A DNA stretch of 29,665 nucleotides from Loki-b32 sp048941605 (GCA_048941605.1 JBHLNL010000022.1:1-29665); one strand, 5' to 3'. Positions 8,085 through 16,167 are shown, numbered from the stretch's first letter. Notes: a model not told the origin generated them from the letters alone. Program-made: numbers and translations.

Positions 8085-8339
8085 ATTACCCAATATAGGT
8101 TTAGACTGACCGGAGTACCTCCAGATCAAGCTATTAAATTGATTGAATTAGATCCAAATAACTCAATTGCTGAAATTAAAAAAACAGTTCAAAGGGAATA
8201 TAAACTAAATCCAATTTTAGCTATTCAGTTCATTTTTAAAGGTAAAGTCCTACCAGATCAATTAAAGTTTGCAAAGATAGGAATTCATCCAAAAAAGGAT
8301 GTAATCACAGTAATGGCAACACAAGCAGGTGGAATTTAA
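8085..8339 (+). CDS. Ubiquitin-like beta-grasp modifier ending in Gly-Gly-Ile
   Basis: The frame encodes a ubiquitin-fold protein: a first strand (QYRFRLTGV), a diverged second strand, a helix (SIAEIKKTVQREYKL), an IQFIFKGKVLPDQ segment matching the ubiquitin LIFAGKQLED region, then KIGIHPKKDVITVM and the C-terminal AGGI. The terminal Gly-Gly followed by one residue is typical of conjugable modifier precursors, so removal of Ile would expose the diglycine. The first TTG (8139) falls in the second strand and would delete the first. Homology requires translation from about 8085, but the frame holds only ATT there, five nt after GTGAT. Alternatively one A too many in the run 8081-8085 would hide a GTG start at 8075, reading MIKITQYRFRL. 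The length is 84 residues with the ATT start. No E2 or JAMM protease is in the window; an E1-like gene is 7.5 kb away. Confidence 0.83.
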   Translation: MTQYRFRLTGVPPDQAIKLIELDPNNSIAEIKKTVQREYKLNPILAIQFIFKGKVLPDQLKFAKIGIHPKKDVITVMATQAGGI

Positions 8340-8395
8340 GTAATCCATCAAGTGGAGACGTAATTATCACGGGGTTGTTAAGGGAAAGAATATAG

Positions 8396-8440
8396 TTTAT
8401 TTTTTTCTTTAACTTATATATTTTTTTGATATTTTTTCTT
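8396..8440 (+). terminator. T-rich terminator region after the ubiquitin-like gene
   Basis: Three T-tracts in succession (8396-8410, 8421-8427 and 8432-8437) follow the ubiquitin-like gene, with no clear hairpin. Archaeal RNA polymerase terminates on such U-rich stretches. The preceding 50 bases (8340-8390) are less AT-rich than the other gaps but show no gene or structure I can name. The longin-like gene ends on the opposite strand at 8443. Confidence 0.4.
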
Positions 8441-8442
8441 TA

Positions 8443-8868
8443 TTAATGCTCAACAGAAAGAGCTTTTTGATAATCCTTAAATTCAGATTCAAGAATTTGG
8501 GTAACATGATTAGAAAAGGATTTAAATACTGAAATTTCACCATTAAAATTCTCTAAAATATTTTTGTATTTATATAAAAAACTATTAATGATTGTTTCAG
8601 AGAAAGATTCTAAGATTTTTCTATCTATATCTGTATTAACACACTTAAGCACTAAATGGAAATTAGATTTATGAGTGTAAAAGTAAAAGATATAATTATC
8701 TAATGTTAACATTTTCAAGCTTTCATTGAACTCTCGTTTTGTAAACCTACAAATTATATCAAAATAGCTTGCTAAAGTTTGTTCATCATTTAATCTATCA
8801 TTATTCACAAAACTATGGTAAAATAAAGCTATTCCTGCTTGATCTATAATCATTAATTCTTGGATCAT
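8443..8868 (-). CDS. Candidate longin-domain protein
   Basis: 141 residues. The order of elements matches a longin fold: a first strand ending in a turn (MIQELMIIDQAGIALFYHSF), a second strand, a helix with DEQTLASYFDIICRFTKREF, then three strands (LKMLTLDNYIFYFYTHKSNFHLVLKCV) and two C-terminal helices (DRKILESFSETIINSFLYKYKNIL and a final one). Opening with a sentence like 'i-l-i-I-D-x-x-G-i-a-L-F-Y' and a middle strand with a short hairpin is typical of longin and roadblock-like proteins in Asgard archaea, where they are linked to small GTPases or adaptor-like complexes. Assignment is by pattern only, with no diagnostic residues, so it is tentative. It is convergent with the ubiquitin-like gene. 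Confidence 0.55.
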   Translation of the reverse strand: MIQELMIIDQAGIALFYHSFVNNDRLNDEQTLASYFDIICRFTKREFNESLKMLTLDNYIFYFYTHKSNFHLVLKCVNTDIDRKILESFSETIINSFLYKYKNILENFNGEISVFKSFSNHVTQILESEFKDYQKALSVEH

Positions 8869-9117
8869 TTTTAAGCAATATTATTATTAGGATTTTCCAA
8901 CTAAAATTATACAATAACTTATTTTTAACCTTTTATTCTAGGATTTAAAAGTTTTGAAATAATATATTCTATTTAATTTAATACACATATCTTATATATA
9001 AATACATATTATTAGTGAAATCATAAATTAGGAAAAGTTTTTTGTTGCGAAATAAAAAAAAATTAACTTTAAACAAAAATTATCTTTAATATTATATAAG
9101 AAATTTCAAGTGTACGA

Positions 9118-9123
9118 GGTGAT
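9118..9123 (+). promoter_or_regulatory. GGTGAT ribosome binding site fixing a TTG start
   Basis: GGTGAT is followed by four nt and a TTG at 9128. A GTG at 9110 in the same frame lies before this site and is less likely to be the start. A TATA-like box at 9091-9100 would start the transcript near 9115-9120, just upstream of or at this site. Confidence 0.5.
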
Positions 9124-9127
9124 AATT

Positions 9128-9316
9128 TTGGCATGGGGTGGCTCATTAAATAAGAAGGGTTCTGATCATATTAGAAAACTTAGAGAAGTAGATAAGATAA
9201 TTGCATTTTTAGAAGATTTCAAGAAGGATTTAAATCTTGAAGAAAAAAAAATCGTTTCTAGAACCATTGATATAATCACAGAATATATAACAAGAATTTC
9301 CGAAAAAATTGATTAA
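9128..9316 (+). CDS. Small helical protein of unknown function
   Basis: Starting at TTG 9128, the product has 62 residues: a short Gly-rich opening (AWGGSLNKKG) and two amphipathic helices (about residues 17-34 and 37-60) with regular hydrophobic spacing. It is charged, with no cysteines and no membrane segment. The strong GGTGAT site and the TATA-like box support that it is expressed. I do not recognise it. It is convergent with the hydrogenase-maturation-type protease gene, five nt away. Confidence 0.6.
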   Translation: MAWGGSLNKKGSDHIRKLREVDKIIAFLEDFKKDLNLEEKKIVSRTIDIITEYITRISEKID

Positions 9317-9320
9317 TTAT

Positions 9321-9890
9321 TCAGATGTTCTTCATAATCTCCTTAATAATATTAATAATTTGATTAGCAATTTTTTGAATAGTCTTTGAGAGATTAAAGT
9401 CAAAAAAAGGGAGATCTTCATATTCACTTCGCTCCTCTAGAGAGAACTCATCTTCTTTATACAAGTTTAACTTAGAAAATCCTTCAAGACTTTCCGGCAC
9501 TATTCCAATCATAAATACTTTTAGATCTGGCATTTTATCAATTAATAAATCAACGACTATATGGATCGGTATAGTGTGTGAAGATATTGGAACAAATTCT
9601 TTGATATTTTCTCGTTCAATTATAGCAACAGTTCCTGGAGGCTTTTTTAAATTACATGTATCTAAGAGAATGAGATGGGATGCCTTAAATTCTATAATAT
9701 CATCTATCCTACTCATTGGATCAATTCCGGCATTAATAAATAAGAATTTTTCATTTGAATAATTTAGAAGCTCGCTAATAATATAAGGGCCAACACCATC
9801 ATCACTTAATTTCTCTTCACCAATACCCATAAACACTATTTTATTGGCATCATATAATTTTGATAAAAGTTTTTTATGTAATTCTTTCAT
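9321..9890 (-). CDS. Hydrogenase maturation endopeptidase, HycI/HybD family
   Basis: This family trims the C-terminal peptide from the large subunit of [NiFe] hydrogenases after nickel insertion. 189 residues, normal length. The three nickel-sensing ligands known in HybD (E16, D62, H93) align with D31 (LSDDGVGP), D77 (LILLDTCN) and H105 (SSHTIP). GIGEEKLSDDGVG near the start and MIGIVPESLEGF near residue 147 are further family signatures. An acidic insert follows at about 160-175. No hydrogenase structural gene lies in the window, so the client is encoded elsewhere. A TATA-like AATATTTAATAATATA about 25 nt before the ATG suggests a leaderless message. Confidence 0.9.
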   Translation of the reverse strand: MKELHKKLLSKLYDANKIVFMGIGEEKLSDDGVGPYIISELLNYSNEKFLFINAGIDPMSRIDDIIEFKASHLILLDTCNLKKPPGTVAIIERENIKEFVPISSHTIPIHIVVDLLIDKMPDLKVFMIGIVPESLEGFSKLNLYKEDEFSLEERSEYEDLPFFDFNLSKTIQKIANQIINIIKEIMKNI

Positions 9891-10023
9891 AAGTACATGA
9901 ATCTTTTGTATATTATTAAATATTCAATAATCAATTTGCTTTTAGAGAAAAATCTATTAAGATTTAATTATGCCTTGACCAAAATCTTTTTTAAATATCA
10001 ATTTTTATTGAATTAAGAATTTG

Positions 10024-11508
10024 ATGAATCCTAAGAACTTTATTGATTTGGAAGAAAAATACAAGTTAATTGTAGATAATGCTAATGATTTAATTGCAAT
10101 TCTAGATAAGGATTTTAAACATGAATTTATCAATAAAAATGCTTATTTAAATTTATTAGGATACAAAGAAGATGAAGTTATTGGAACATTGGTAAGAGAT
10201 TTTGTTCATCCTGAGGATATTAAGTTAGTTTCTAATGCGACAAGGAAAGGATTACTTAGAGGGGAAATGATAGAACAATTTCGAATTAGGCATAAAAATG
10301 GTCATTATATATGGGTAGAATCTAAAGGTAGTTTCATAAGGGATAACGATAAAATAATAGGGGCAATCTTTATCTCAAGAGATATTACATATAAAAAGGA
10401 AGCGGAACAAAAGTTAAAAGAATCTGAAAATAAATATCGTACTTTGTTTGAATCAAGCACAGATGGAATTTATTCAACTGATATGGAAGGAAAGTTTATT
10501 GAATTTAATCAAGCTTTTCTTGAGATGCTTGGTTATTCAAATGAAGAACTTTTGACAAAAAATAATCGTCAAATAACACCCCCCCAGTGGTATGAAATAG
10601 AAGATGAAATAACGTTTACACAATTATCAGAGGAAGAGAGCAAAATATATGAAAAGGAATTTATTCGAAAAGATGGTTTAATTATACCAGTTAGTGTGAG
10701 GTTTTGGATTTTAAAAGATGAGCAGGATGATCCATATAGGATTTGGGCAATAGTAAGAGATATTACAGAAAATAAAAAAATGGAAGATGAATTAAGAGAA
10801 ATAAATAGATTAAAATCTGATTTCTTAAGAAGAGCTTCTCATGAGTTAAAAACTCCATTAGTTTCAATAAAAGGATTTTCTGATTTAATTATATCAAAAT
10901 ATTCAGAGGAATTGAATCCTGCAATAATTTCAAATTTAGAGGAAATTAATAAGGGATGTGAGCGACTTAAAAATATAATTAATAACCTCTTACATATATC
11001 TAAGTTAGAATCACCCGAATTAAAACCTAGACTTGAAAAAGAAGATTTATCCTTTCTCATAAAATATTGTGTAAGTGAGTTGCGTCCTCTATCCGCAAAA
11101 AGAGAACACTCTATAAATATAGAAATTCATGACACCATAATAACTAGATTTGAAAAGGAAGAAATTCATGATGTAGTTTCGAACTTGCTCATGAATGCTA
11201 TAAAATATACTCCTGCAGGAAAGGGATGGATTGATATAAAAACTGAGATACTGGAAGACTTTATAGTTGTTTCAATAAAAGACAATGGGATTGGTTTCAC
11301 AAAAGAGGAAAAAGGTAAAATCTTTCAACAATTTGGAAAGATTGAACGATATGATCAAGGGCTCGATTTAGGAATTGGTGGATCTGGTTTAGGTCTATAT
11401 ATCTCAAAAAAAATTGTAGAAGCACATGGTGGAGAATTATGGATGGAATCTAAAGGAAAAAATAAAGGAAGCACTTTTTATTTCTCACTTCCACTCATTA
11501 AAGATTAA
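10024..11508 (+). CDS. Soluble PAS-PAS sensor histidine kinase
   Basis: 494 residues from the ATG at 10024 (a TTG directly before it is also in frame). Domains in order: PAS 1 at about 12-125, PAS 2 with PAC at about 132-250, a HisKA dimerisation domain with the phospho-accepting H273 in SHELKTPL, and a HATPase_c domain at about 370-494 with N box (NLLMNAIKYTP), DNGIGF, and GGSGLGL. No membrane segment or signal peptide, so it senses something inside the cell; the PAS domains show no clear heme or flavin motif. No response regulator gene is adjacent, making it an orphan kinase. It carries a run of seven C at about 10578-10584 that stays in frame. Confidence 0.94.
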   Translation: MNPKNFIDLEEKYKLIVDNANDLIAILDKDFKHEFINKNAYLNLLGYKEDEVIGTLVRDFVHPEDIKLVSNATRKGLLRGEMIEQFRIRHKNGHYIWVESKGSFIRDNDKIIGAIFISRDITYKKEAEQKLKESENKYRTLFESSTDGIYSTDMEGKFIEFNQAFLEMLGYSNEELLTKNNRQITPPQWYEIEDEITFTQLSEEESKIYEKEFIRKDGLIIPVSVRFWILKDEQDDPYRIWAIVRDITENKKMEDELREINRLKSDFLRRASHELKTPLVSIKGFSDLIISKYSEELNPAIISNLEEINKGCERLKNIINNLLHISKLESPELKPRLEKEDLSFLIKYCVSELRPLSAKREHSINIEIHDTIITRFEKEEIHDVVSNLLMNAIKYTPAGKGWIDIKTEILEDFIVVSIKDNGIGFTKEEKGKIFQQFGKIERYDQGLDLGIGGSGLGLYISKKIVEAHGGELWMESKGKNKGSTFYFSLPLIKD

Positions 11509-11519
11509 TTTTAAAGATT

Positions 11520-11539
11520 ATTTCTTAAAGAAATTTTTT
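11520..11539 (+). terminator. Hairpin and T-run after the histidine kinase gene
   Basis: ATTTCTT and AAGAAAT form a perfect seven-base inverted repeat around one A, followed by six T. It starts 12 nt after the stop codon. Given the AT content the stem is weak and the loop very short, so the T-run is the more important part for an archaeal terminator. Confidence 0.4.
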
Positions 11540-11638
11540 CAGAACCTATATTTTATATTTTTAAATGCCTAAATTAAAAAATAGAGAAAAACTCATGGAT
11601 AAATTCATTAATCATAATAAATTCATATTTAATAATAT

Positions 11639-12256
11639 ATGACGGAAGAATTAGCTGAGAAAACTGAAAAGGTTCAATTAGAAGGCCTAATCGAAAATGA
11701 TAGGGTCATAATTTCAGATAAAAAAGGAATTGAAGAATTTTACCAAACATCTTATATAGGCACAATAGAAAAAACTAGTAATGGACAAGAAATTCTTATC
11801 CTAGGGCCTATTGAAGTATTACTACTATGTGAAAGGAATCGAATTCTTATATGGGAAGATAATGATAGAAGTAAGATACTACTTGATTTTGAGAGTTTAT
11901 TGACATATTTTACTCAATTTGATGATCGTCTTTGGCATAAGTATATTATTTATAGCGATTTAAGGAAAAGAGGTTATATAGTTCGCACAGGTTATGGAAA
12001 TGGTATAGATTTTCGAGTTTATAAGAGGGGTGCTGATTTTGAAAAAGATTCAGCGAGGTTTTTAATTTTTCCAGTTTTTGAAGGGAATCCTATTGAATTG
12101 AGAGATTTGGATAAGATGTCAAGAGTGGCTATGAGTTCTCGAAAAGATTTGATTGTAGCTACCGTTGATCGTTTATCAAAACCAATATATTATAGTGTTA
12201 AGAAATTTCAAATTTTAAATAAAGAAGACAGTAATGATGAACAAAACGTCAGATAA
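11639..12256 (+). CDS. endA: tRNA-splicing endonuclease EndA family, catalytic His replaced
   Basis: The family cuts introns at bulge-helix-bulge sites in archaeal pre-tRNAs. 205 residues, slightly longer than the single-domain type. The N-terminal part (residues 12-90) matches the EndA N domain; residues 98-195 carry the nuclease domain with WHKYIIYSDLRKRGYIVRTG and DFRVYKRGAD. The catalytic triad of Methanocaldococcus EndA is Y115, H125, K156. Aligned without gaps, Y128 and K169 are kept but the histidine position is S138 (KDSARFLIF, where others have EHSxYLV). It may be a structural subunit, an altered enzyme, or work with a second subunit. Its 3' end overlaps the PIN-ATPase start by 23 nt, so the two are co-transcribed. 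Confidence 0.9.
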   Translation: MTEELAEKTEKVQLEGLIENDRVIISDKKGIEEFYQTSYIGTIEKTSNGQEILILGPIEVLLLCERNRILIWEDNDRSKILLDFESLLTYFTQFDDRLWHKYIIYSDLRKRGYIVRTGYGNGIDFRVYKRGADFEKDSARFLIFPVFEGNPIELRDLDKMSRVAMSSRKDLIVATVDRLSKPIYYSVKKFQILNKEDSNDEQNVR

Positions 12257-13904
12257 ATTTGTGTGCGACACTAGTGTCATTTTTAATGGTCAGATTCTTA
12301 GCCTAATTGAAGATGGAGAATTAGGAGAAAAACCAGAGATATTTATCTCTAATATTGTAGTTGCTGAGGTTGAATATAGAACCAACGTTCATAAAGAAAT
12401 TGGATTTTTTGGGTTAAGAGTTCTTAAAGAATTAAAGAATTTGCATGATAATGGTGAAATTACATTACATATTGTGGGCAAACGTCCTTCTAGAGAAGAG
12501 ATAAAAATGGCTCCAGGGGGAGAACTAGACGCATTAATTAGAGAAACAGCAAAAGAAAATAATGCTATTTTAATAACAGCAGATAGGATACAGGGAGATG
12601 TTGGAAAATTTGAAGGATTAGAAGTTCTTTTTGCTTGGGAGAAGAAGTTTAAGGGCGAACACTTACCTACGTCTTTAAGGATTTTAGAATATTTCGATGA
12701 TGAAACGATGAGTGTTCATCTTAAACAAAATATTCCTCCTTATGCTAAAAAAGGTTCACCTGGGAATTGGCACTTGCAAAAAATAAGTGATGAGCCAATC
12801 TCGAATAAAATAATAGAAGATATTGCAATGGAGATTGTTGAAGTTACTCGAGAAGATCAACGTTCTTTTATTGAGATTGAAAAGGAAGGTGCAGTAGTAG
12901 CACAAATGAGAGAATTTCGAATAGTAATTACTCGCCCTCCTTTTTCAAATGATGTTGAGATTACAGCCGTACGTCCTCTTGTAAGTTTAAACTTATCAGA
13001 TTATTCAATTGATAGCAGGTTACAAAAAAGATTGCAAAAAGCAGAAGGAATCCTTGTAGCAGGACCACCTGGAGCGGGAAAATCGACATTTTCGGCAGCA
13101 TTAGCAAATTACTATCTGGGACAGGAAAAAGTGGTGAAAACACTTGAAAGCGTCAGAGATTTGCAAGTGGAACCGCAAATAACTCAATATACTAAATTAG
13201 AAGGAAATCTTGAGAATTCAGCAGATATTCTCTTGCTTGTGAGACCTGATTTTACGATTTTTGATGAAGTAAGAACTACAAAAGATTTTGAAGTTTACTC
13301 AGATTTTCGTTTATCTGGAGTAGGTATGGTGGGAGTGGTTCATTCGTCGTCTGCCATAGATGCAATTCAAAGATTTATTGGCCGTATAGAACTTGGAATG
13401 CTACCTTCTATAATTGACACGATTATTTTTATTGAGGGTGGTGATATTTCAAGTGTTTTAGTTATCAAAATGACTGTTAAAGTTCCGTCGGGTTTCAGAG
13501 ATAGAGATTTAGCCAGACCTGTGGTGGAAGTAAGAGATTATAAAACAAGGCAATTAGAATTTGAGATCTATTCATTTGGTCAGGATATCGTAATAAATCC
13601 AATAAAACCTAAAAAATCAAGATATAAAACAAACCATTTTATAGAGTTATCTAGATATGGAAGAGAGAAATCTAAAAAGGATAGAATTGATTTAGATATA
13701 CAAATAATGAAAGATAGGGTGATTCTAAAAGCAGCTCCAAAATACGCCAGTCAAAATATTGTTATTTTTTCTAATCAAGAAGAAATTTTTACTGGTTCAT
13801 TAAGTAGAAAAAGTGAAATCAATTTATCCTTATCTAACAAAGAAGGAAGAAATATTTTAAAAGAATATGACAGAAATAAAGACATTTATGCAATGATAAA
13901 ATAA
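12234..13904 (+). CDS. PIN domain / PilT-like ATPase / KH-type protein (COG1855 family)
   Basis: 556 residues, the usual archaeal architecture. The N-terminal PIN domain (about 8-135) keeps its four acidic residues: D12, E45, D99, D117. A linker with an OB- or TRAM-like feel follows, then a PilT/VirB11-type ATPase with Walker A GPPGAGKST at 277-285 and Walker B FTIFDEVR at 340-347, then a strand-rich part at about 400-450 and a KH-like C-terminal domain. Biochemical role is not settled; RNA binding and nuclease activity are expected from the domains. It starts inside endA (two ATGs at 12234 and 12237), which fits an RNA-processing operon. Confidence 0.9.
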   Translation: MMNKTSDKFVCDTSVIFNGQILSLIEDGELGEKPEIFISNIVVAEVEYRTNVHKEIGFFGLRVLKELKNLHDNGEITLHIVGKRPSREEIKMAPGGELDALIRETAKENNAILITADRIQGDVGKFEGLEVLFAWEKKFKGEHLPTSLRILEYFDDETMSVHLKQNIPPYAKKGSPGNWHLQKISDEPISNKIIEDIAMEIVEVTREDQRSFIEIEKEGAVVAQMREFRIVITRPPFSNDVEITAVRPLVSLNLSDYSIDSRLQKRLQKAEGILVAGPPGAGKSTFSAALANYYLGQEKVVKTLESVRDLQVEPQITQYTKLEGNLENSADILLLVRPDFTIFDEVRTTKDFEVYSDFRLSGVGMVGVVHSSSAIDAIQRFIGRIELGMLPSIIDTIIFIEGGDISSVLVIKMTVKVPSGFRDRDLARPVVEVRDYKTRQLEFEIYSFGQDIVINPIKPKKSRYKTNHFIELSRYGREKSKKDRIDLDIQIMKDRVILKAAPKYASQNIVIFSNQEEIFTGSLSRKSEINLSLSNKEGRNILKEYDRNKDIYAMIK

Positions 13905-13916
13905 TTTTGAGTTAAG

Positions 13917-14738
13917 CTAGAGATCTATTAAACCAATTTTCTTCAATAATATTAAACCATCTAAAGTCCATATTGGTCTCCACCAGGGTAAGTTCTGGTA
14001 GATTATTTTAAGACCACCATCGTCCATAAGACCATTAAAAAAATTATCTACCTCATTTTCTATCACTTTTTTGTCCACAATATCGAGAGCATGATACCAA
14101 TGTCGACCAAATAATGGATAATGTTCTTTATTTTTTTCAAAAATACTCGGTATTTGGTCGATGATATACTTTAACATCTTTTTCTCCTCCTTATTTACAC
14201 CTAAATATTTCAAATATAGAAAATACGGATAATCATAAATTTGGATTTCTTCAGGAATTTGAGATTTTGTATAGAAGGTTTTCACTTTAGAAAAGAAGTT
14301 CTCATCCTCAAATCCAAATTTCTTTAAAAACCCTGCAACAGCAAAAATTCTTATATTATCAGAGTTTTTCCACCAAGGTTGATAGGGATAATGTTCAAGG
14401 TTTTCTGGGGGGTGATCTATATACCCTTCACTGTTTTGTGAAATAGCAACCCATTTATCTATGTTAGAAATAATATTATTATTTGGAATATCTAACATAT
14501 CTAAAATATAAAGAGCAGTTTCAGCACCTATTGCCGTACTGTCTGGACATAGCAGATCTGGTTCAATTCCATTTCCAAATCCACCATCAGAATTCTGATA
14601 TGCAACTAATGCTTTAACAACATTCTCTTTCTTCTCATTTTCAAAGAAGTATGAAAACAATTTTCTTTCAAGGAGTCTACCGTTTTTAAAAATAAAATAT
14701 TTAATTTTTTTTACTTGATTTTTACTAAAGCTTCTCAT
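13917..14738 (-). CDS. Alpha/alpha-toroid protein resembling prenyltransferase/cyclase repeats
   Basis: 273 residues. The motif AYQNSDGGFGNGIEPD near residues 47-62 is the glycine-rich QNxDGGFG turn of the terpene cyclase, squalene-hopene cyclase and protein prenyltransferase beta-subunit fold. A second possible repeat (GLMDDGGLKI) lies near 238. The rest is helical with many aromatic residues. The DXDD motif of squalene cyclases is not seen and zinc ligands of protein prenyltransferases cannot be identified, so catalytic class is unknown. From memory, similar stand-alone proteins annotated only as hypothetical occur in bacteria and archaea. It ends 12 nt from the PIN-ATPase stop (convergent) and follows the sirtuin gene in the same direction. 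Confidence 0.68.
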   Translation of the reverse strand: MRSFSKNQVKKIKYFIFKNGRLLERKLFSYFFENEKKENVVKALVAYQNSDGGFGNGIEPDLLCPDSTAIGAETALYILDMLDIPNNNIISNIDKWVAISQNSEGYIDHPPENLEHYPYQPWWKNSDNIRIFAVAGFLKKFGFEDENFFSKVKTFYTKSQIPEEIQIYDYPYFLYLKYLGVNKEEKKMLKYIIDQIPSIFEKNKEHYPLFGRHWYHALDIVDKKVIENEVDNFFNGLMDDGGLKIIYQNLPWWRPIWTLDGLILLKKIGLIDL

Positions 14739-14799
14739 AATTAATAACTAGATTAAAAATTTAATAAATATTACAAATTATGACTGTTACCTGATATTT

Positions 14800-15555
14800 T
14801 TATGTATTTTTTACTATTTTTCTTACCTTTTCCATTATTGGGGGTAGAACTTCTTCAATTAAATTGTCAAATCTTATGTCTGCTACATGATCATAAGGTG
14901 TATCCCCCTTATTAAGAAGAATCAATTTTGCACCGTTCTGTATTGCAATTCCTGGCATATCTGCAGCAGGGTAAACTACTAAAGAAGACCCTATAACAAA
15001 AAAAACATCCGAATTCTCAGATCGCCTATATGATTCTTGGAGCTCATCATAAGGCAACAGATCACCGAAATTTACGATACTTGAAACCAATCGTCCCTCA
15101 CAATGAGGGCAGGTTGGTTGACCTTCTCGAACTGAATAAGTTCTATATCCTGGCCCCCATTTTTCTTGGTTCCACCCAACTTCCTCGAATAACATTTTTT
15201 TATTACATGATAAACACTTCATAAAATACAAATTTCCGTGTAGTTCACTGAGCATATCAAAAGGTATTCCCGATTTAGCATGTAATCCATCTATATTTTG
15301 TGAGATTAGATAATTTAGCTTTCCCATTTCCATTAACTCCAGAATCGCATAATGATTTGGGTTGGGTTTCACTTGATCCCAAGGAAGACTTTTTGGAGGA
15401 GGTAATCCTTTATCACGTCTAGTCCATACACCATCTGGCCCTCTGTAGTCAGGTAACCCGCTGCCAGTAGAAATTCCTGCACCAGTAAAAATTACTAATC
15501 GTTCTGATTCAGCTATCCATTTAGCAGCTAAATTAATTTTTTCTTCAAGCTCCAT
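14800..15555 (-). CDS. Sir2-family NAD-dependent protein deacylase, SIRT6/7-like
   Basis: Removes acyl groups from lysine using NAD+. The start is set at the ATG at 15555 because a TATA-like box (15576-15585) sits 26 nt before it; longer in-frame extension to 15651 gives sequence unlike any sirtuin. 251 residues. NAD-binding GAGIST at 25-30, QNID at 86-89, catalytic H106 in SELHGN, zinc cysteines C114, C117, C149, C152, and IGSSLVVYP near 188-196. The GLPDYRGPDGVWT segment, SQNIDGLHAKSGIP, and IVNFGDLLP resemble class IV sirtuins (SIRT6/SIRT7) more than the SIRT1 or SIRT5 type. Targets are unknown; archaeal chromatin proteins such as Alba or histones are candidates from other archaea. Confidence 0.94.
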   Translation of the reverse strand: MELEEKINLAAKWIAESERLVIFTGAGISTGSGLPDYRGPDGVWTRRDKGLPPPKSLPWDQVKPNPNHYAILELMEMGKLNYLISQNIDGLHAKSGIPFDMLSELHGNLYFMKCLSCNKKMLFEEVGWNQEKWGPGYRTYSVREGQPTCPHCEGRLVSSIVNFGDLLPYDELQESYRRSENSDVFFVIGSSLVVYPAADMPGIAIQNGAKLILLNKGDTPYDHVADIRFDNLIEEVLPPIMEKVRKIVKNT

Positions 15556-15575
15556 AAAAATCATAAAAAAATAGG

Positions 15576-15585
15576 ATTTATAAAG
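15576..15585 (-). promoter_or_regulatory. TATA-like box of the sirtuin gene
   Basis: CTTTATAAAT on the minus strand, centred 26 nt before the ATG at 15555. It supports that start and a leaderless message, and argues against the longer frame. Confidence 0.5.
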
Positions 15586-15801
15586 ATTTTTGCCGTACGA
15601 TGTCAATTTTAAAAAATATAGAACTTTAAATATTTTTAGTCTGATAATCAATCGTTAGGTACTAGACGTGAGCAAATAAAAGGGTTAATATAAACTCTTA
15701 TAAGTTTTTGCTTTAATCAAAGTTTAAATAAAAGATATTCAATCATTTAATTATAATTGCAGAGGTTGAGGAGTATTTTATCATATACTATTAATTTCGA
15801 T

Positions 15802-16167
15802 ATGGAAGCATTAAAAAGCACTGAAGAAGATTATGTAAAGGTAAAATATACTAGAGAACAAGTTAAATTAATCAATCAAATATCCTCAGTTTTAGGTATT
15901 ATTATTCAAATTCCAGAAACCACAATTAAAGCTATTGTTTGGAATGCTTTAAGAGAATGGCAATTAAAGAACAATAAAACTATAGCAGAAATATCTGAAG
16001 TGCCTGTTGATAAACGTTTAAATGCTGTTAAGGAAATATTCCACCTTGGAAATAAGATTTTAAAAAGTATGTTAAAAGATCCAAAATCTAAAAATGAAAT
16101 TATTCTTGAGATCGCATTCCAAAAAGCATTTACGTATTATCTTAATCATATAAGTCAAAATTTTTAA
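15802..16167 (+). CDS. Small helical protein, possibly ribbon-helix-helix-like
   Basis: 121 residues from the ATG at 15802. The frame opens earlier with a TTG at 15757, just after a TATA-like box (about 15722-15733), so a start there with 15 more residues cannot be excluded. The N-terminal 45 residues read as a strand (DYVKVKYT), a helix (REQVKLINQISSVLGI) and a second helix (PETTIKAIVWNALREWQLKN), a layout like ribbon-helix-helix DNA-binding domains, though the length between helices is a little longer than usual. The remainder is helical. Function not recognised. Confidence 0.6.
   Translation: MEALKSTEEDYVKVKYTREQVKLINQISSVLGIIIQIPETTIKAIVWNALREWQLKNNKTIAEISEVPVDKRLNAVKEIFHLGNKILKSMLKDPKSKNEIILEIAFQKAFTYYLNHISQNF

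Noticed and set aside
8340..8390. Less AT-rich segment after the ubiquitin-like gene as a small RNA
   Set aside because: No C/D or H/ACA boxes and no stable hairpin could be made out by eye.
10576..10586. Run of seven C in the histidine kinase gene as a frameshift or phase-variation site
   Set aside because: The frame reads through PAS 2 normally on both sides, and a single run is not evidence of variation.
15556..15651. N-terminal extension of the sirtuin
   Set aside because: The added 32 residues do not match sirtuins and the frame there overlaps the TATA-like box that fits the ATG at 15555.
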